Assembly (NCBI GenBank): GCA_021234155.1
Contig: JAJEKV010000294.1
Location: 248,001 to 312,000, forward strand
Source: Isoetes taiwanensis
Taxonomy: Eukaryota > Streptophyta > Lycopodiopsida > Isoetales > Isoetaceae
Direction of reading: 5' to 3'
DNA length: 64,000 nt
The position numbers and the translations under genes are program-made. Below the pieces are notes generated by a model. That model did not search any database, was not told the DNA's origin, and was given only the letters and a program-made list of their open reading frames with translations. Shown here piece after piece: positions 10,000 to 21,864 of this stretch. Each line of letters opens with the position of its first letter. Position 1 is the stretch's first letter.

Positions 10000-11623
10000 T
10001 ATGAATGACAAAAAAATCCTCTCAAAGCAGATTACTAAAAAACATGTAAATATGTACGCAAAGAAAAGAGCTAAAGTAACATTGCTAAGAGTTGTGGATG
10101 AGAAAAAGCCCTCAATAGCACATTACTAACATAGAATTACATATGTGCAACATAGTAGACTAACGGACTTGAAAAACTACACCTAAATAAATCATCATGA
10201 AACGTCCATCTGAATCAAAATGGACCAAGCTATGAGGTTAAGTGACATGAATGATAACCGTGCATGTGGATACTCTATATGGAGGATAAAAAATTCTTGG
10301 CCAGAGAAAGTAACCAAGAATTGACATAGAATTTATAATCTCTTCATGTAGCAATGCACCTGATTACATGTTGACAGACAAACCTGAGCATACTTCTTCG
10401 AAAACATGTGCCTCAGTACTCAGGTATTGCAAAGGAAATAAGATATTTGTAAGAAATACTTGGAGAGCTTAAAACCTTCGCAGATAACCTGTAGAACAGA
10501 TGATTAGGGTTAGCGATCTGCAAAAAAAAAAAGAGCAAAAAAACAATCCACAGTAACCTCAAGCTCTCTCGGATTCTTCACTATGCCATCCATAAAGAGA
10601 AGGCCACAATGATATAGAGAAGGAAAAACAGGGGAAAAGGATGAATGTTGAAACATTCTGAGATGGATTGTGGTGATCATACCCATCGTAAAATCTGCTG
10701 CATGTGTGGCCCAGTTAAGTGCGCATTTAAGAGGACGCCGATTAACATCAAAAAGTCGATAGCCCAGACACAAAAAAGTCCATGGCAATCTTACGTAAAA
10801 CTATAAGAAATCGGTTCTTCGGATTGAGTTTAGGAAAATAACAGAGTAGAACGGCACAATGGGCTCTATAAAAACCTAGCAACTAAGGCTTCAAATGAAG
10901 CAACCGATTGTATCCAACAATCGCCAAGTAGAACGGTAGCTTGAAATGTCCGGAGTCTCGATGCCTCCCATTCTTTGGAGCTGAACCAAGAACAATAGGA
11001 TCGACTGGCATATCTCAACCTAAACTCTGCTGTGGAACAGGGCCGATGGAACAAAACCTAGTTATGCCATAGCAAGAAAAACACCGTAGCCATTTCTCAA
11101 ATCTCAGCCCTCCGATTGTATCGAATGAATCCAAAGATTATACCATATTTTCACAAGGTATCTTAATTGATGTGGACCTAATAAATTATTATCTACGTTT
11201 CACTCTCCTTTGCCGCTCCTCCGGTCCTCGATCAATGTGGGATCTGAAGAACAGGGGCCAATTTTCCCGAATATGGGCTTGGCTTTGGCGATGAAGCAAA
11301 GCAGTGCAGCGCATGTTCTTGAAGCTTTAGGTAACTGCAAAGAAAGTAGAGCAAGAAAAACTCAAAAATCATTACCTCAAGAAGTCACATTTCGCCACAT
11401 CGAGCTCGCTTAAAATCCTTCCTTTCCTTGAAATCAACTACCCTAAATCGCCTTCCCTTTCCTTGAAATCGGCTATTCTAGTGTTTACGTGCCTTTTTTT
11501 TATTTTTTGGACGCTTTTACTTTTTTTTTTTTTTTTTAACGTGACTTTTTAACCCTAAGATTGGATCATGAAATCTCTACTGTCTAATTTAGGGCGTGGT
11601 CCATTACTTGCACTAAAACATTA
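10000..11623. other. Helitron cargo without recognised gene
   Basis: Short leftward frames at 10510-10788 and 10866-11054 do not resemble a family I know. A/T runs at 11520-11540 precede the 5'-terminal block (tctaatttagggcgtggtcc at 11583-11602), which is the conserved subterminal sequence of this Helitron group. Confidence 0.4.
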
Positions 11624-11699
11624 TCTTTTATTATAATTATAATTATAATGTTATTGTGTAAGTATGTCGTCAACAAAACCCTAACCCTATTTTTGACCT

Positions 11700-13672
11700 T
11701 TAGGGTTTTCGTGTAGCTCCTCTTCAACTCATGGTCTACCCAGAGCACTTCCGAAAGGCTTTCCTCGATTCAATCCCTCCTGTTTCTATTTTCATTTGTT
11801 GTAACCGTATAAGTGCTCATATGGCCGCATCTCCGGCTATGGCGACCACAAAACCTTTTGATCCTCCATTACTCTGCGCATAAACATGGGAATATGGATC
11901 CAGCCGCATCTCCGACTATGGCTTAGTATAACATTTTTGCTCTTTTCTTTTTGTCTCATTTCGGCTATTTACGTGTTTTTCTGTTTCGTTTTAATACCGA
12001 GACTCGGGCATTAGATCTCGTGGCGGATCGTTTAAGTGCTCATAAAAGAATATGGTCGATCCGCGGTCGCGGCCGACCACAAAACCTTTTTCTCCTCTGT
12101 TCCTCTGGCGGCCATCCGTTCTTCCATGTGCTTTTATGCATAAGGCCATTAATCTAGAGCTCCATTCCATAGAGTAAGTCTAAAGATTTTAATTTCGGAA
12201 AACTCGCATACAGGGAGTTCAGAAGCAAAATGTCGAGAAACCACATGGATCTTAAAATTAGGCGTCAATACGACAATAGAACGGATGAAGCATGCTTTTT
12301 CGTATTTTTTTACTTGAACTGATCTTATTTTGACCGCAAAGAACTTAACTGATCTTATTTTGCGGTGTGTATAACAGCGGTTCTTGGTGAACTATAATGG
12401 ACTTCACTTCAGCACAGCTCATGTAAAACGAAATAGAAGGCGTGATCTATTCATTCATTTGACATTATCCCCTAAACTTGCATGCCACGGGCTTCAATCC
12501 GTGTCCGAGAACATCGTACTTTGATTTTATCATAAGTTCTTGATTGATTGGGCTTTTATTAGCGAGTTCAAGTCACACCAAAGAAACATTTTAAAAATAC
12601 GTCTTTGCATGCCTTACGAGGTTTAAGACTTCATGCTCCAAGTAGTTAACATTGTAAGACCTTAGTGTGCACTTAATGGAAGGCACTAAACAATAGATTT
12701 GCACCATTCCTTTACGCTCAACCGCTGGGATGCAAATACCGCACCGCTGAGACCATGTGCACGTTTCCATGGTTTCTTGAAGCGAGATTTTTCCATGAAG
12801 TTTTTAGGATTTAGGATGTCGTATGTCTCCCAAATTTGAAGCCTCCTGGCGCATATTCAATAAACTCAAATATTGATGGACCTCGCATACGCTTTTTTTT
12901 CGATTTTACTGCGTTTTTGAGTGTTATTTCTTCTATTATTGTTGTTTGCTTGCATAAATAATGCTCTATTATGCAGGCCGCTTCAACTCCTACTCTATCC
13001 TCGAGCACTTGAGAAAGGCTTTTCCTCGATTCAAGCCTCATTTAATTGGCTTCTTAAAAAATCGGCCGGGACCAATTTGCTTCAAAGGTAGGTAGCTAAT
13101 TATTACTTGGTTTACATTGTTCATGTCATCAAACCTTTAATTGTCTCTTCGATTCTCATGATTGTACACCATAGTCACGATGGGGTCCGGAATTGAATAC
13201 TCAATACTCACGGAATTGATATGCTCGGAATTGAATAATCGTATAAAGAACTTAAGTTGTCTCGTGCCTAAGTTTAGATGTTGTTTCATGCTCCTCTTGT
13301 TTATCATGTTCTCGCCGCTACTCATTGCCGATAAACCGTTTTTTGCATCATCAATCTCGACCTTACAATATATGTGCTATGTCTAGGTACCATAGGTTTT
13401 TTTGTTAACCTTAATGTCCATTTTTTTTAATATAGGATTATGGACAAGAAAACATCTTAGGTGTGGTTTTAATGAATGATTTGGAATAACTAGCATTGAG
13501 ACCGATAGTTGATGTTTCTCTTTTTCGTGCCAGAACTTAATAATGGATGCAATTGGTTTCATTTCCATTGTCGTTCCTATGTTTATAAGTGCCAGCCAAC
13601 TTCAATGCATAGCCCACCTTTTTAGTGCAAAAATGCAATGGATTTCTTGGGTAAGAGCTTATCTAGCTTGGC
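11700..13672. other. Cargo with internal duplications, no recognised gene
   Basis: A segment around 11718-11785 (gagcacttccgaaaggcttt, cctcgattcaa) is repeated at 12977-13045 with similar text, and 11815-11890 resembles 12030-12120 (cgaccacaaaacctttt). These look like diverged copies of one captured fragment. Short frames at 11951-12157 and 13162-13386 are unassigned. Confidence 0.45.
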
Positions 13673-13930
13673 ATGGGGTAGTTCTCAATTTTAAGAAAGC
13701 GAGGAAGATCGCCTGAATTAGCTGCCCGGATCAGAATCCGGCTAAAGAGGTGTAATAAAGGTTTAGTTTTTAAGCCTACATTTGTTGCCGTATCGAGGAG
13801 ATGTGGGCTGCGTGTCCGGAGATCTGAGCAAAACAGAGCGGATGGTGGTATTGTGAGGACTTTGCATTTGGGGGCTCTGTTTGGGATGTGGTATTTGTTC
13901 AACATTTATTTGAACATCTATAACAAGCAG
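13673..13930 (+). pseudogene. First exon of a plastid phosphoenolpyruvate/phosphate translocator
   Basis: From 13679 the frame reads a basic, Ser/Arg-rich leader compatible with a transit-peptide region, and ends [20 protein letters not shown] plus YNKQ, followed by a donor (CAG|GTACAT at 13931). The last 25 residues match the first membrane helix of plant PPT proteins of the inner plastid envelope ([25 protein letters not shown]), which import PEP in exchange for phosphate; triose-phosphate and glucose-6-phosphate translocators differ in this helix. An ATG at 13673 is followed two codons later by TAG, so the copy is broken at its start. No later exon follows before the nested Helitron at 14645. 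Like ALG2, it was captured with its splice donor. Confidence 0.8.
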
Positions 13931-14644
13931 GTACATTTAAGCATTTTGTGCTTGATTTTTTCATCCTGTGCATTTTTCCTCTTCCTTTGTGCTTAATCTC
14001 TATGTCGATGATCCCTGCTTTTCTTTTTGTAGTGTGCCTATTAATGCCAACTTGATCTCGACCCTCCTAAAAATGGTGGTTGTAACCTATTTCCTTCTAT
14101 CAATTCTTTGGCAATATCATTTTCACTCGGCAATAGTGATGTAAACTTAGAATTTGAGCTGCCTTTGCAATTTTCCTGCAAACATTACATTGTAGACATT
14201 ATACCAGAAAAATCACCCCGTGATAAGAGGAAAGAGCAGGGTTTATTATTACCGCTTTGCACTTTTTGACCTGAAAAATATAGAATGGAATTTGATGAGT
14301 CCCATGACATGGTTCTACTATAACATGGAATACTCATTTTTTTAACTTATGACGACTTAAGAAAAATAAAGTTTTCATTATTTGGGAGTCTTGGATTCTC
14401 GAGTCATTCTAATATTTACTCTCATTAGCGTAGAATCTTCATCGTGTTTGGCAACGTTGGAGCCCTTTTCTCCCATGCCATGATGTCTTTTCAATGGTAT
14501 CCTGCAGAAAAAAAAGAACTAGAAAAGGAAGAAAACCCTCAGTATTTGTCAACAAAAGCAATACCAATTTTTTGCAGAGACTGAAATCATATATGAAACA
14601 GGGAATGTTAAAAAGAACTGAGCAGTCAATGTCATCATGATGCA
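13931..14644. other. Probable intron sequence of the captured translocator
   Basis: About 700 bases of T-rich sequence after the exon-1 donor, without coding resemblance. It ends at the A (14644) in front of the nested Helitron. Confidence 0.4.
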
Positions 14645-16910
14645 CTAGTTAAGGTGCCCAGCATTGCTGGGCATAGCTAGAAACTGTGAATGACATACTG
14701 GAGCAATTGTTAAATGGATTCTTGTTTTTAAAATTGGATAATCAAGAGCATTTGGCCACATTTCGCACTTTCCCTTATCTTTTCCGTTTTCCTTTTTCAT
14801 TTTGCCTTTGTCTACTATTTTTTTTTTTTTCCTATTTTCCCCTTGCCCCTTTTCCCTTTTTACAATTTTCAATTTACTTTTTTCTTTTTCCATTATTCCA
14901 TTTCCTCTTTTTCTCTTTTTTGTTTCTGCTTCCCCATTTTTCCTTTTCTCCAATTTGTGGTTGCTCTTTTTCCCTTTCCTTGTGCCCTTTCCCCCCTCTC
15001 TTTTTCCATTTCCCTCTTCCCCTTTTTCTCGTGCCCTTCTTTCTAAGTTTTCCTTTTTCTGCTTCCCCTTTCCTTTCCCTTTTCCCTTTCCTTCTCCCCA
15101 CCTTTTCTTTTTTTTCCCTTTTTCCCTTCCCTTTTTCCTCTTTTTTTTCGACCCTTGGTCTTTTTTTTTTTTTTTTCTAGTGCCCTTTTCCTTCCTTTTC
15201 CCCCCTCCTTTTTTCTTTTCCCTCTTTTCCCTTTCCCTTTTCCATGTCCATTTTTTTCCTTCGATTTTTCCCTTTCCTCACCCTTCCCTCCCTCTTTTTT
15301 TTTTGCCATGTCCCTTTTCTCTTCTATTTTTTCATGCTCTTTTTTTTCGCTCCTCTTTTCCCCCTTTCTTCACCTTTTTCCTCCTCCCCTCCTTTTTCTT
15401 TTTTTTTCCTTCTCTTTTTCTTTTTCTATTTTGCTCTTCCTTTTTATTCACCTCCCCTTTCTATTTTTTTTCCATTTTACCTCCGTTTTTTCCTTTTGCC
15501 TTTTTCCATTTGCTTCCACTTTTTTCACGTTCTTTTCCATTTTCAACCTCCTTGCTTTTCCCTTTTTTTATATCCCTCCCTTTTCACATTCCTTTTTCAT
15601 TTTACCTTATTTATTTTCCTTTTCTCCCATTCCATCCCCTTCGCTTCCCTTTCCCCCTTCCCCTTTACCAATGGCCTTTTCCCTTCCCTTTTCCTCCTCC
15701 TCCCGACCTTTCTCTATTCCTTTTTTCGTACCCTTTTCCCTTCCATTTTTCTCTCTTAGCCTCCTTTTTATTTCTTTTTTTCTTTTTTTTCTTATGTTTT
15801 TTTTCCCTTCCCTTTATTTCTCTTCCCCTTTTTACATTGCCATTTATTCCTTCCCTTTGCCCACCCTTTCCCTCTTCCCTTTTTCTCGTAGTCTTTTTCT
15901 TTCCCTTTCCTCCCTCATTTGTTCTTTTCTTTCCTTTCTCTTCCTTTTTTCCACTTCTCTCCTTCTTTTCTCTTCCTCTTTTCCCCATGCCCTTTTTTCC
16001 TTTTGCCCCTCCCCTCGCTTTTTCCTTTTACCCTTTCCATCCATTCTCTCCTCCCTTTTTCTCTTTCCTTTTTTTTTTCGTGTCCTTTTTCCCTTCCTTT
16101 TTTCTCCTTTCCCCACCTTTTTTCTCTACCCCTTTCCCACTTGTCCTCCCGGCCCTCCCTCATCCTCTCCCCTTTTTCCCTTTCCATTTTTCCTTTCCTT
16201 TTCCCTTTTCCTTTTCCCTTCCCTTCTCTCTACCCTTTTCCTCATCCCCTTTTTCCCTTCCCTTTTACTCATGTCCTTAGCCTTTCCCTCTTCTCCTTTT
16301 CATAGTGTCATTTTTTCCTTTATTTTCTCCCTTACTTTTCCTTTCTCTTTTTTGTGATATTTTCTATTTCCTTTTCCCTTTTATCCGTGCCTTTTTTGCC
16401 TTTCACTTTGCCTTTATCTCCTCCCTTTTCCTCCTTTCCCCACCTTTTTACTCTTCCCCTTTCCCAGTGTTCCTTTTCACTCCCTCCTCCTCCTCCTTTC
16501 TTTTACCTTTTCCTTTCCCTTTCCCTTTTCTTTCCTTTTCCCTTTTCCTTTTCCCTTCCCTTTTCTCTACCCTTTTCCTCATCCCCTTTTCAACTTCCCT
16601 TTTACTCCTATCCTCATCCTTTTCATAATGTCCTTTTTTCTTTATTTTCCTTTCCCTTTTTCGTGCTCTTTTCGCTTTCCTTTTTTCCTTTCTTTCTTTC
16701 CTTTTTACCCGTGCCTTTTTGCCTTTCACTTTGCCATTTTCTCCTCCCTTTTCCTTTTCCCTTTCCTCTTCAGACATTAGAGCATGGCCAATCATGGTGG
16801 AGGGAAGTCGTGCAATACATCTCGACCTCCGAATGCAATCGGATGATCTCAACCATCCAAATTAGGGTTTCATTCATGACATACTTACGCTATAACATTA
16901 TAATATAAGA
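14645..16910 (-). mobile_element. Helitron, purine-rich family B, copy 1
   Basis: On the minus strand it starts TCTTATATTATAATGTTATA at 16910 and ends with hairpin GCCCAGCAATGCTGGGC and CTAG at 14645. Host bases are A 14644 and T 16911 on the plus strand, as required for A|T insertion. The 5' 140 bases match family B copies at 17083 and 29416 (gattggccatgctct block). Interior 14760-16770 is C/T on the plus strand. It is the most diverged of the three B copies, with a different loop base and interior. Confidence 0.86.
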
Positions 16911-17082
16911 TTAGGCATTTGAAAGTCTAGAAAGAATGAATTGGTTGGTCAGAATAACGTCCATGCTTCTTCTGAATAACAAAAAATGCCACACACTATG
17001 CTAATGCATAGGACTATAAGGACCTCTATAAGGAGATGAATTTGAGATTGTAAGGACCTCTTAAAAGGAGCTGTGTGAGGAA

Positions 17083-18973
17083 TCTTATATTATAAAGTTT
17101 TAGCGTATGTCTTGCATCAAACCCTAATTTAGATAGTTGAGATCGTCTGATTGCATTTGAAGGCCGAGATTTATTGCACAACTTCCCACCACCATGATTG
17201 GCCATGCTCTGATCTCTTAAGAGGAAAGGGAAATTGGCAGAGAAAAGGGCAAAGTGAGAGGCAAAAAGCACTCCGCAAAAGGGAAAGACTCGAGAAGGAA
17301 AAAGGAAAGGGAAAAGAGCACCGGAAAAAGGGAAAGAAAAGAAAGGAGAAAAAAGGAAGGAAAAAAAGACACTATGAAAAGGAAAAGGGGGAAAGGGTGA
17401 GGACAGAATAAGGGAAAAGAAAAGGGAAAAGGAGGAAAAGGAAGAAAAAAGGGGCAACGGAAAAAATGTGAAGACGAAAAGGGTGACGGAAGGGAAAAAG
17501 GGGAAGATAAGAATGGTGGAGAGAGGGAAAAAAGGGCATGGAAAAATAGAAAGGGAAGGAAAAAGGAAAAAGGAGGCGAAAAAGGGAAAATGGCATGAGG
17601 AAAAGGGAGAGGGAAATGAGAGAGGAAGGAGAAAGTGGCATGAGAAGAGGAAAAGGGTGAGGAAAGGAAAAAAAGAAAGGAAAAGAGATGGAAAAAGGGA
17701 AAAGGAAAAGGGAAAAAGTTTAAAAGCAAAAAGAGAGAATGAAAAACATGGAATAGAAAAAAGAGGAAAAGGAAAAGGGGAAGAGGGTGGGAAAAGGAGG
17801 AAAAAGGGCATGTGAAAAAAGGTGGAAAAAAAATGGAATGGAAAAAGGCAAAGGGAAAATGGAAAGGAAAAGAGAGAAGGAAAAAAAAGGGTGGAAAGGA
17901 AAGAGGAAAAGGGCATGGAAAAAGAGAAAAGGATGAAAAAAAGAAGGAAAAGGAAAAAGGAAATGGGAGGCGAAAAGGGAAAGGGGAAAGAAAAAAGAAC
18001 ACGAGGAATAAGGAGGGAAAATGGAAAAGAGGAAGGGAAAAAGGGCACGGAAAAAACTGGAAGAGGGAAAGGGTGAGGAAAGGGTAAAAATAAAAGGAAA
18101 AAAAACATGGGGAAAGGGAAAAGAAAAAGAAAAAAGGGCAATAGGGACGGGGAAAAGGGGAAGAGGGTAAGGAAAGGCGGAAGAAAAGGCAAGTAAAAAA
18201 AAGTGGAAAAAAGGGAATGGAAAATTACATGGGAAAAAGGGAAAAGGAAAAAGGAAAGGGAAAGGGAAAGGGAAAGGGAAAGGGAAAGGAAAGAGGAAAC
18301 GGGCACGGGAAAAATGGAAAGGGTGGGGAAATGATGAAAAACGAAGGAAAGGGAAAAGGAAAAATGGAGGCGGAAAGGGGGGAAGGAAAGGAAAAAAGGC
18401 ATGAGAAAAAAGGAAGAAGAAAATGGGAAAAAAGAGACATGAGATAAAGAAGAAGAGGGTGAGGAGAGGAAGAAAAACATTAAAAAAAAGGTGGGGAAAA
18501 GGGAATGCAAAAAGGGCATGAGAAAAGGGAAGGGAAAAGAGAAAAGCAAAAGGAATGGGAAAAGGAAAGGGAAAAAAGAGCATGAGAAAAATGGGAAGGG
18601 TGGAGAAAGGTGAAAAGGGAAGGAAAAAAGCCGTCAAAAAAGGGAAAGGGAAAGGGAAAAATGAGAAGGAGAAAATGAAGAAAAATAGGAGGGAGAAGAG
18701 GGTAAAAAAAAAAAAAAAGAGAGAAGGAGAAAAGTAAATGTGCAGGGAAAATAAGAAAAGGGAAAAAAGAAAGTGTGTAAGAAAATGAGGAAAAAAGGAT
18801 ATGCAGGATAGAGCAAAGGGAAGGTTATCAAATGCACAAAAGCCTCTTATAGCCTAGCAATGATGGACTTGGTTTCTATTATATTAGATGTATAAAAATG
18901 AGTCTGAGCTGAATAGGTTTCCATCCACAAATGTTCCCAATATTTGCCCAGCAACGCTGGGCACCATTACTAG
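17083..18973 (+). mobile_element. Helitron, purine-rich family B, copy 2
   Basis: It begins TCTTATATTATAAAGTTTTA after A 17082, and ends with the hairpin and CTAG at 18970-18973 followed by T. The sense strand is A/G rich from 17.2 to 18.83 kb. The final 250 bases, including a short non-purine stretch (tagcctagcaatgatggact), are almost identical to 31165-31415, so copies 2 and 3 are closely related and probably recent. Confidence 0.88.
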
Positions 18974-19766
18974 TAACTATAGAGTCTTTTGAATATCACA
19001 TACCTTCCCATGCGTGCGCATTATTTAGACAAAAAGAAGATAATGCGTGAGCATTATTTTGATTGAGAAACATCATGTACAGGTGCAATGATGTATTTGC
19101 AAAAGATTCTTCCTATTATTCTAGATGTAGGATGTCATTTTGTGATATCCCAGAAGGTACAAACCTTTATATTGGCACAAGGTATGCTATTATTAAGCTC
19201 ATGAAAAAGAAAGGAAAACACCTAACGGGACAAACAAAGTATTTTTAATGCTTTCTTTGAGGAGAATGTAAGGCATCTGAAGCCCGAACTCGTGGTCCCA
19301 TAATAATATTATGTTTCACATGTATGATGGACATCATGCACTCGATTGGGCATGTAGACATAGTATAATTTGCCTTGGCACCCTAAAATACCCAATTTAT
19401 GTTATACGTAGGCACACATCTTAACGCCTAAACACATGTTTGGTAGATCGTTTCTATTTCCTTTTCTCTTTCTTTTGCATGAGTAGAAGTTCCTTTTGGT
19501 CCCACATGGGTACCAATGATAATCTAGGTCCTTAGCCATATAAGAAGGATGTTGAGCATGGACATAAACGTTGTCTACATTCCTATTCTTTACAGGATCA
19601 ATGTAAAAGTCTTACAAAGCTTTTTTAAGAAGAAATGCTGCAAGGCGCAAGATAATTTTAAGATTATGAGGAGCCGCTATAATTGAAGATGCTAGGCTAT
19701 AAAACAAATTAACATTTTCAAGTTCTCAACTTACACTATCCCGGATTAATATGTACTCCAAATTAG
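18974..19766. other. Cargo of the 8.3-kb Helitron, no gene recognised
   Basis: AT-rich, with one unassigned short rightward frame at 19063-19248. It lies between the nested family B copy and the orphan hairpin. Confidence 0.4.
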
Positions 19767-19783
19767 GCCCAGCAACGCTGGGC
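19767..19783 (+). repeat. Orphan Helitron terminator hairpin
   Basis: The hairpin GCCCAGCAACGCTGGGC is complete but followed by acttccctattg rather than the usual accattactag. It is 180 bases upstream of the used 3' end of the enclosing Helitron and in the same orientation, as expected for a bypassed former terminus. Confidence 0.7.
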
Positions 19784-19974
19784 ACTTCCCTATTGTTTTG
19801 ATATTGTTTACATAATCCATGGAAAACATTGTTAAAGCTTTGAAAAGAAAAATTGTTATAATAAGAAGTTACAAAAGTTGGTTTATTACTGCAAGCCCTT
19901 CTTATTGCGGCCAAAACATTTACAGGCTGAACATATGCCCAGCAACGCTGGGCACCGTTACTAGTAATATAAGA

Positions 19975-21802
19975 TATCAACTTATTGAACACCCTACTCA
20001 GCTGCATATTCACTACTTTTCCTCTAGAATAAGATATTCCAAATGCACAGCATACCTCACTATTTTCTAAAAGAGTCCTCTATAACTTTAGTTGGAAGAA
20101 GATTTGCACGTACTCTTGCCTAACAAGAGTCCTCTGTAACTTTAGTTGGAAGACAATATGTACCGTTACAAAGAAGTCCCTTCAACTCTTGATTTGGCTC
20201 CACCTTAAACGCCAGTTGAGCAGGTCAGATATCATTGTTGAACAACATAAAAATATGACACAACGACATAAAGCATGACCGCACTGCAACTGTGCCTTGA
20301 CTCAACCTATAGGAGGAAACCACCGACCTACGTTCAATACTTTTCCTTCTCTCTTTTCTTTATCTTCTTGTGCTTGAAGAACAATCTACTACAGTAGTTC
20401 AAACTAGAAGGGATTAGGGAAAGAAAGAATACAAGAAATTCAAAAATAGAAAAGAAATCCTACCTGGTTTTTACTGGAGCTCCATGATCTACAGGCTTAT
20501 GCTTGGCCTTTTCAGAACGCATGTCCGATCCCTGGCTCCTCAAGAGCCAAATTGCGGACCCTGGTTTCGGTGGTCGATTCTTAGGCACTGGCCTGCCAAG
20601 ATCAAGAACATCCACTGCTTCCCGCTTCGAATTTTTGCTTGCGGATTCCCATTCCCGCCCATGCCAATAAACAAAATCAGAAAAGGATTTGGGACATTTG
20701 CAATTTGGGGACAATTTAATTTCCATATATCTAAACGGTACAATTAAAATATGCTTAAATATCTAAAGGTTGGGTTCATGGGTTGTTGTCTGGACTTTCC
20801 TGAGGTGGAAACCTGCCGGTGTGCGACAGCACGATAGCACGGTGGCAGGTTAACACCTCGGGAAAGTAATGGACTTCCTTAATAACGTGGACAACAGATA
20901 GGCATCCATTTTGTGCCACGTGGTGCCAATCCAATGGTTGCAGCAGAGAACTCTAGTAAACAACAGGATGTTAGTAGATGAATTTCCTTGGAAAAGAAAG
21001 TGTGGCAAAATGTGCCACATGGCAGCATAAGACTGGATGCGAGGGCATAATGACATCTATTTGTTGTTTACATATTTGTAGTTATATTCTACATAAATGT
21101 ATAAAAAAAGTAACGAACAAATCTTCTGTTTCAGCCCTCCAAATGACATATATGCCTTCTAGTTCTAGCAGTGGCCCATTCATTTGCCATCCAAAAAAGA
21201 AAAAGAAAACGCCCATTTTAATAGGCAAAAATGTCAAAAAACAAAAATTTGATCCGTAGTTGCATTCATGTGCACCTTGGACTATCAGATACGACCATCC
21301 TATGGCTCAGATTGTATATTGGTGCCTCTTGTTTCACACTTATGATTGGGGACGCCTATGATTTTGAAGTATAAACTTAAGGTTTTGAAATATGAATTAT
21401 AGGGACTCATCTCTACGCGGGTTCACCAAAGGTTTTAGAATATTAAATACGGGGACTCGAACCTTTACCAAAATAATTTAATATCTTAATAAAAATACTA
21501 ACCGACGAATTAATGTGTTTATTTTTTTTATGAAATCTATTTCTTTTTTTTAAATAATAACCCATTCAATTATTTTAGGGGTATGGTCTATGGTCTCAAG
21601 AATGGTGAATTATGCATCCATATCAAATCCCATGGAAACCCCCATTATTATACTACATATATCAGTCTATTCAATGCTTTCCAACATGCCCTTCAACTCT
21701 CACTTTTTTGTTCCTCCCCCCTTTTTTTTTTTCCCTTTTTTTTCCTTCTTTTTTTTATTTTGTCTTTTACAAAGTTAGTTTTGAGATGACATGAAAGCCA
21801 CA
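19975..21802. other. Flank of the stack; no recognised gene
   Basis: A leftward frame at 20460-20726 (88 codons, WHGREWESASKNSKREAVD in its middle) looks compositionally like an exon but I cannot name it. Sequence at 20770-20870 has GC-rich blocks (gcacgatagcacggtggcagg). The rest is AT-rich with no repeat or fold of note. Confidence 0.35.
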
Positions 21803-21864
21803 TCTTATACTACATCTATATTTACAATGCATTGGGATATTGTTAAGCTTCCAATCCATCGAAC

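Larger units (their letters stand above)
11624..19964 (+). mobile_element. 8.3-kb Helitron with captured plastid translocator exon and two nested Helitrons
   Basis: The 5' end TCTTTTATTATAATTATAAT follows host A 11623; the 3' end is hairpin GCCCAGCAACGCTGGGC at 19937-19953, then CTAG at 19961-19964 and T 19965. The flanking bases are the split terminus of the outer Helitron, which confirms both ends. Removing the two inner Helitrons (14645-16910 and 17083-18973) leaves about 4.2 kb. Cargo includes a PPT exon at 13673-13930 and duplicated segments at 11.7-12.1 and 13.0 kb. A second hairpin lacking CTAG sits at 19767-19783, 180 bases before the used end. No RepHel is encoded. Confidence 0.85.
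7804..19974 (-). mobile_element. Helitron with captured ALG2 exon, split by a nested Helitron
   Basis: The 3' end is CTAG at 7804-7807 with hairpin GCCCAGCAACGCTGGGC on the minus strand. Its own sequence runs 7804-11623 and resumes at 19965-19974 (taatataaga) before host T 19975. Together, the left part ending ...aaaacatta and the right part taatataaga restore the standard 5' end of this family (ggtccatta...acattataatataaga). Its own length is about 3.83 kb. It begins exactly where the preceding Helitron ends, so the A at 7803 is the terminal base of its neighbour. Contents besides ALG2: two direct-repeat pairs and unrecognised AT-rich sequence. No RepHel protein is visible. Confidence 0.82.

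Noticed and set aside
17811-18087. Lys/Glu/Gly/Arg-rich frames on the purine strand
   Set aside because: Same compositional artefact, with frequent stops as soon as T appears.
20023-20036. tagaataagatat as the missing 5' end for the Helitron terminus at 2570
   Set aside because: Too short a match and no subterminal block; the flanking sequence does not continue the methyltransferase gene.
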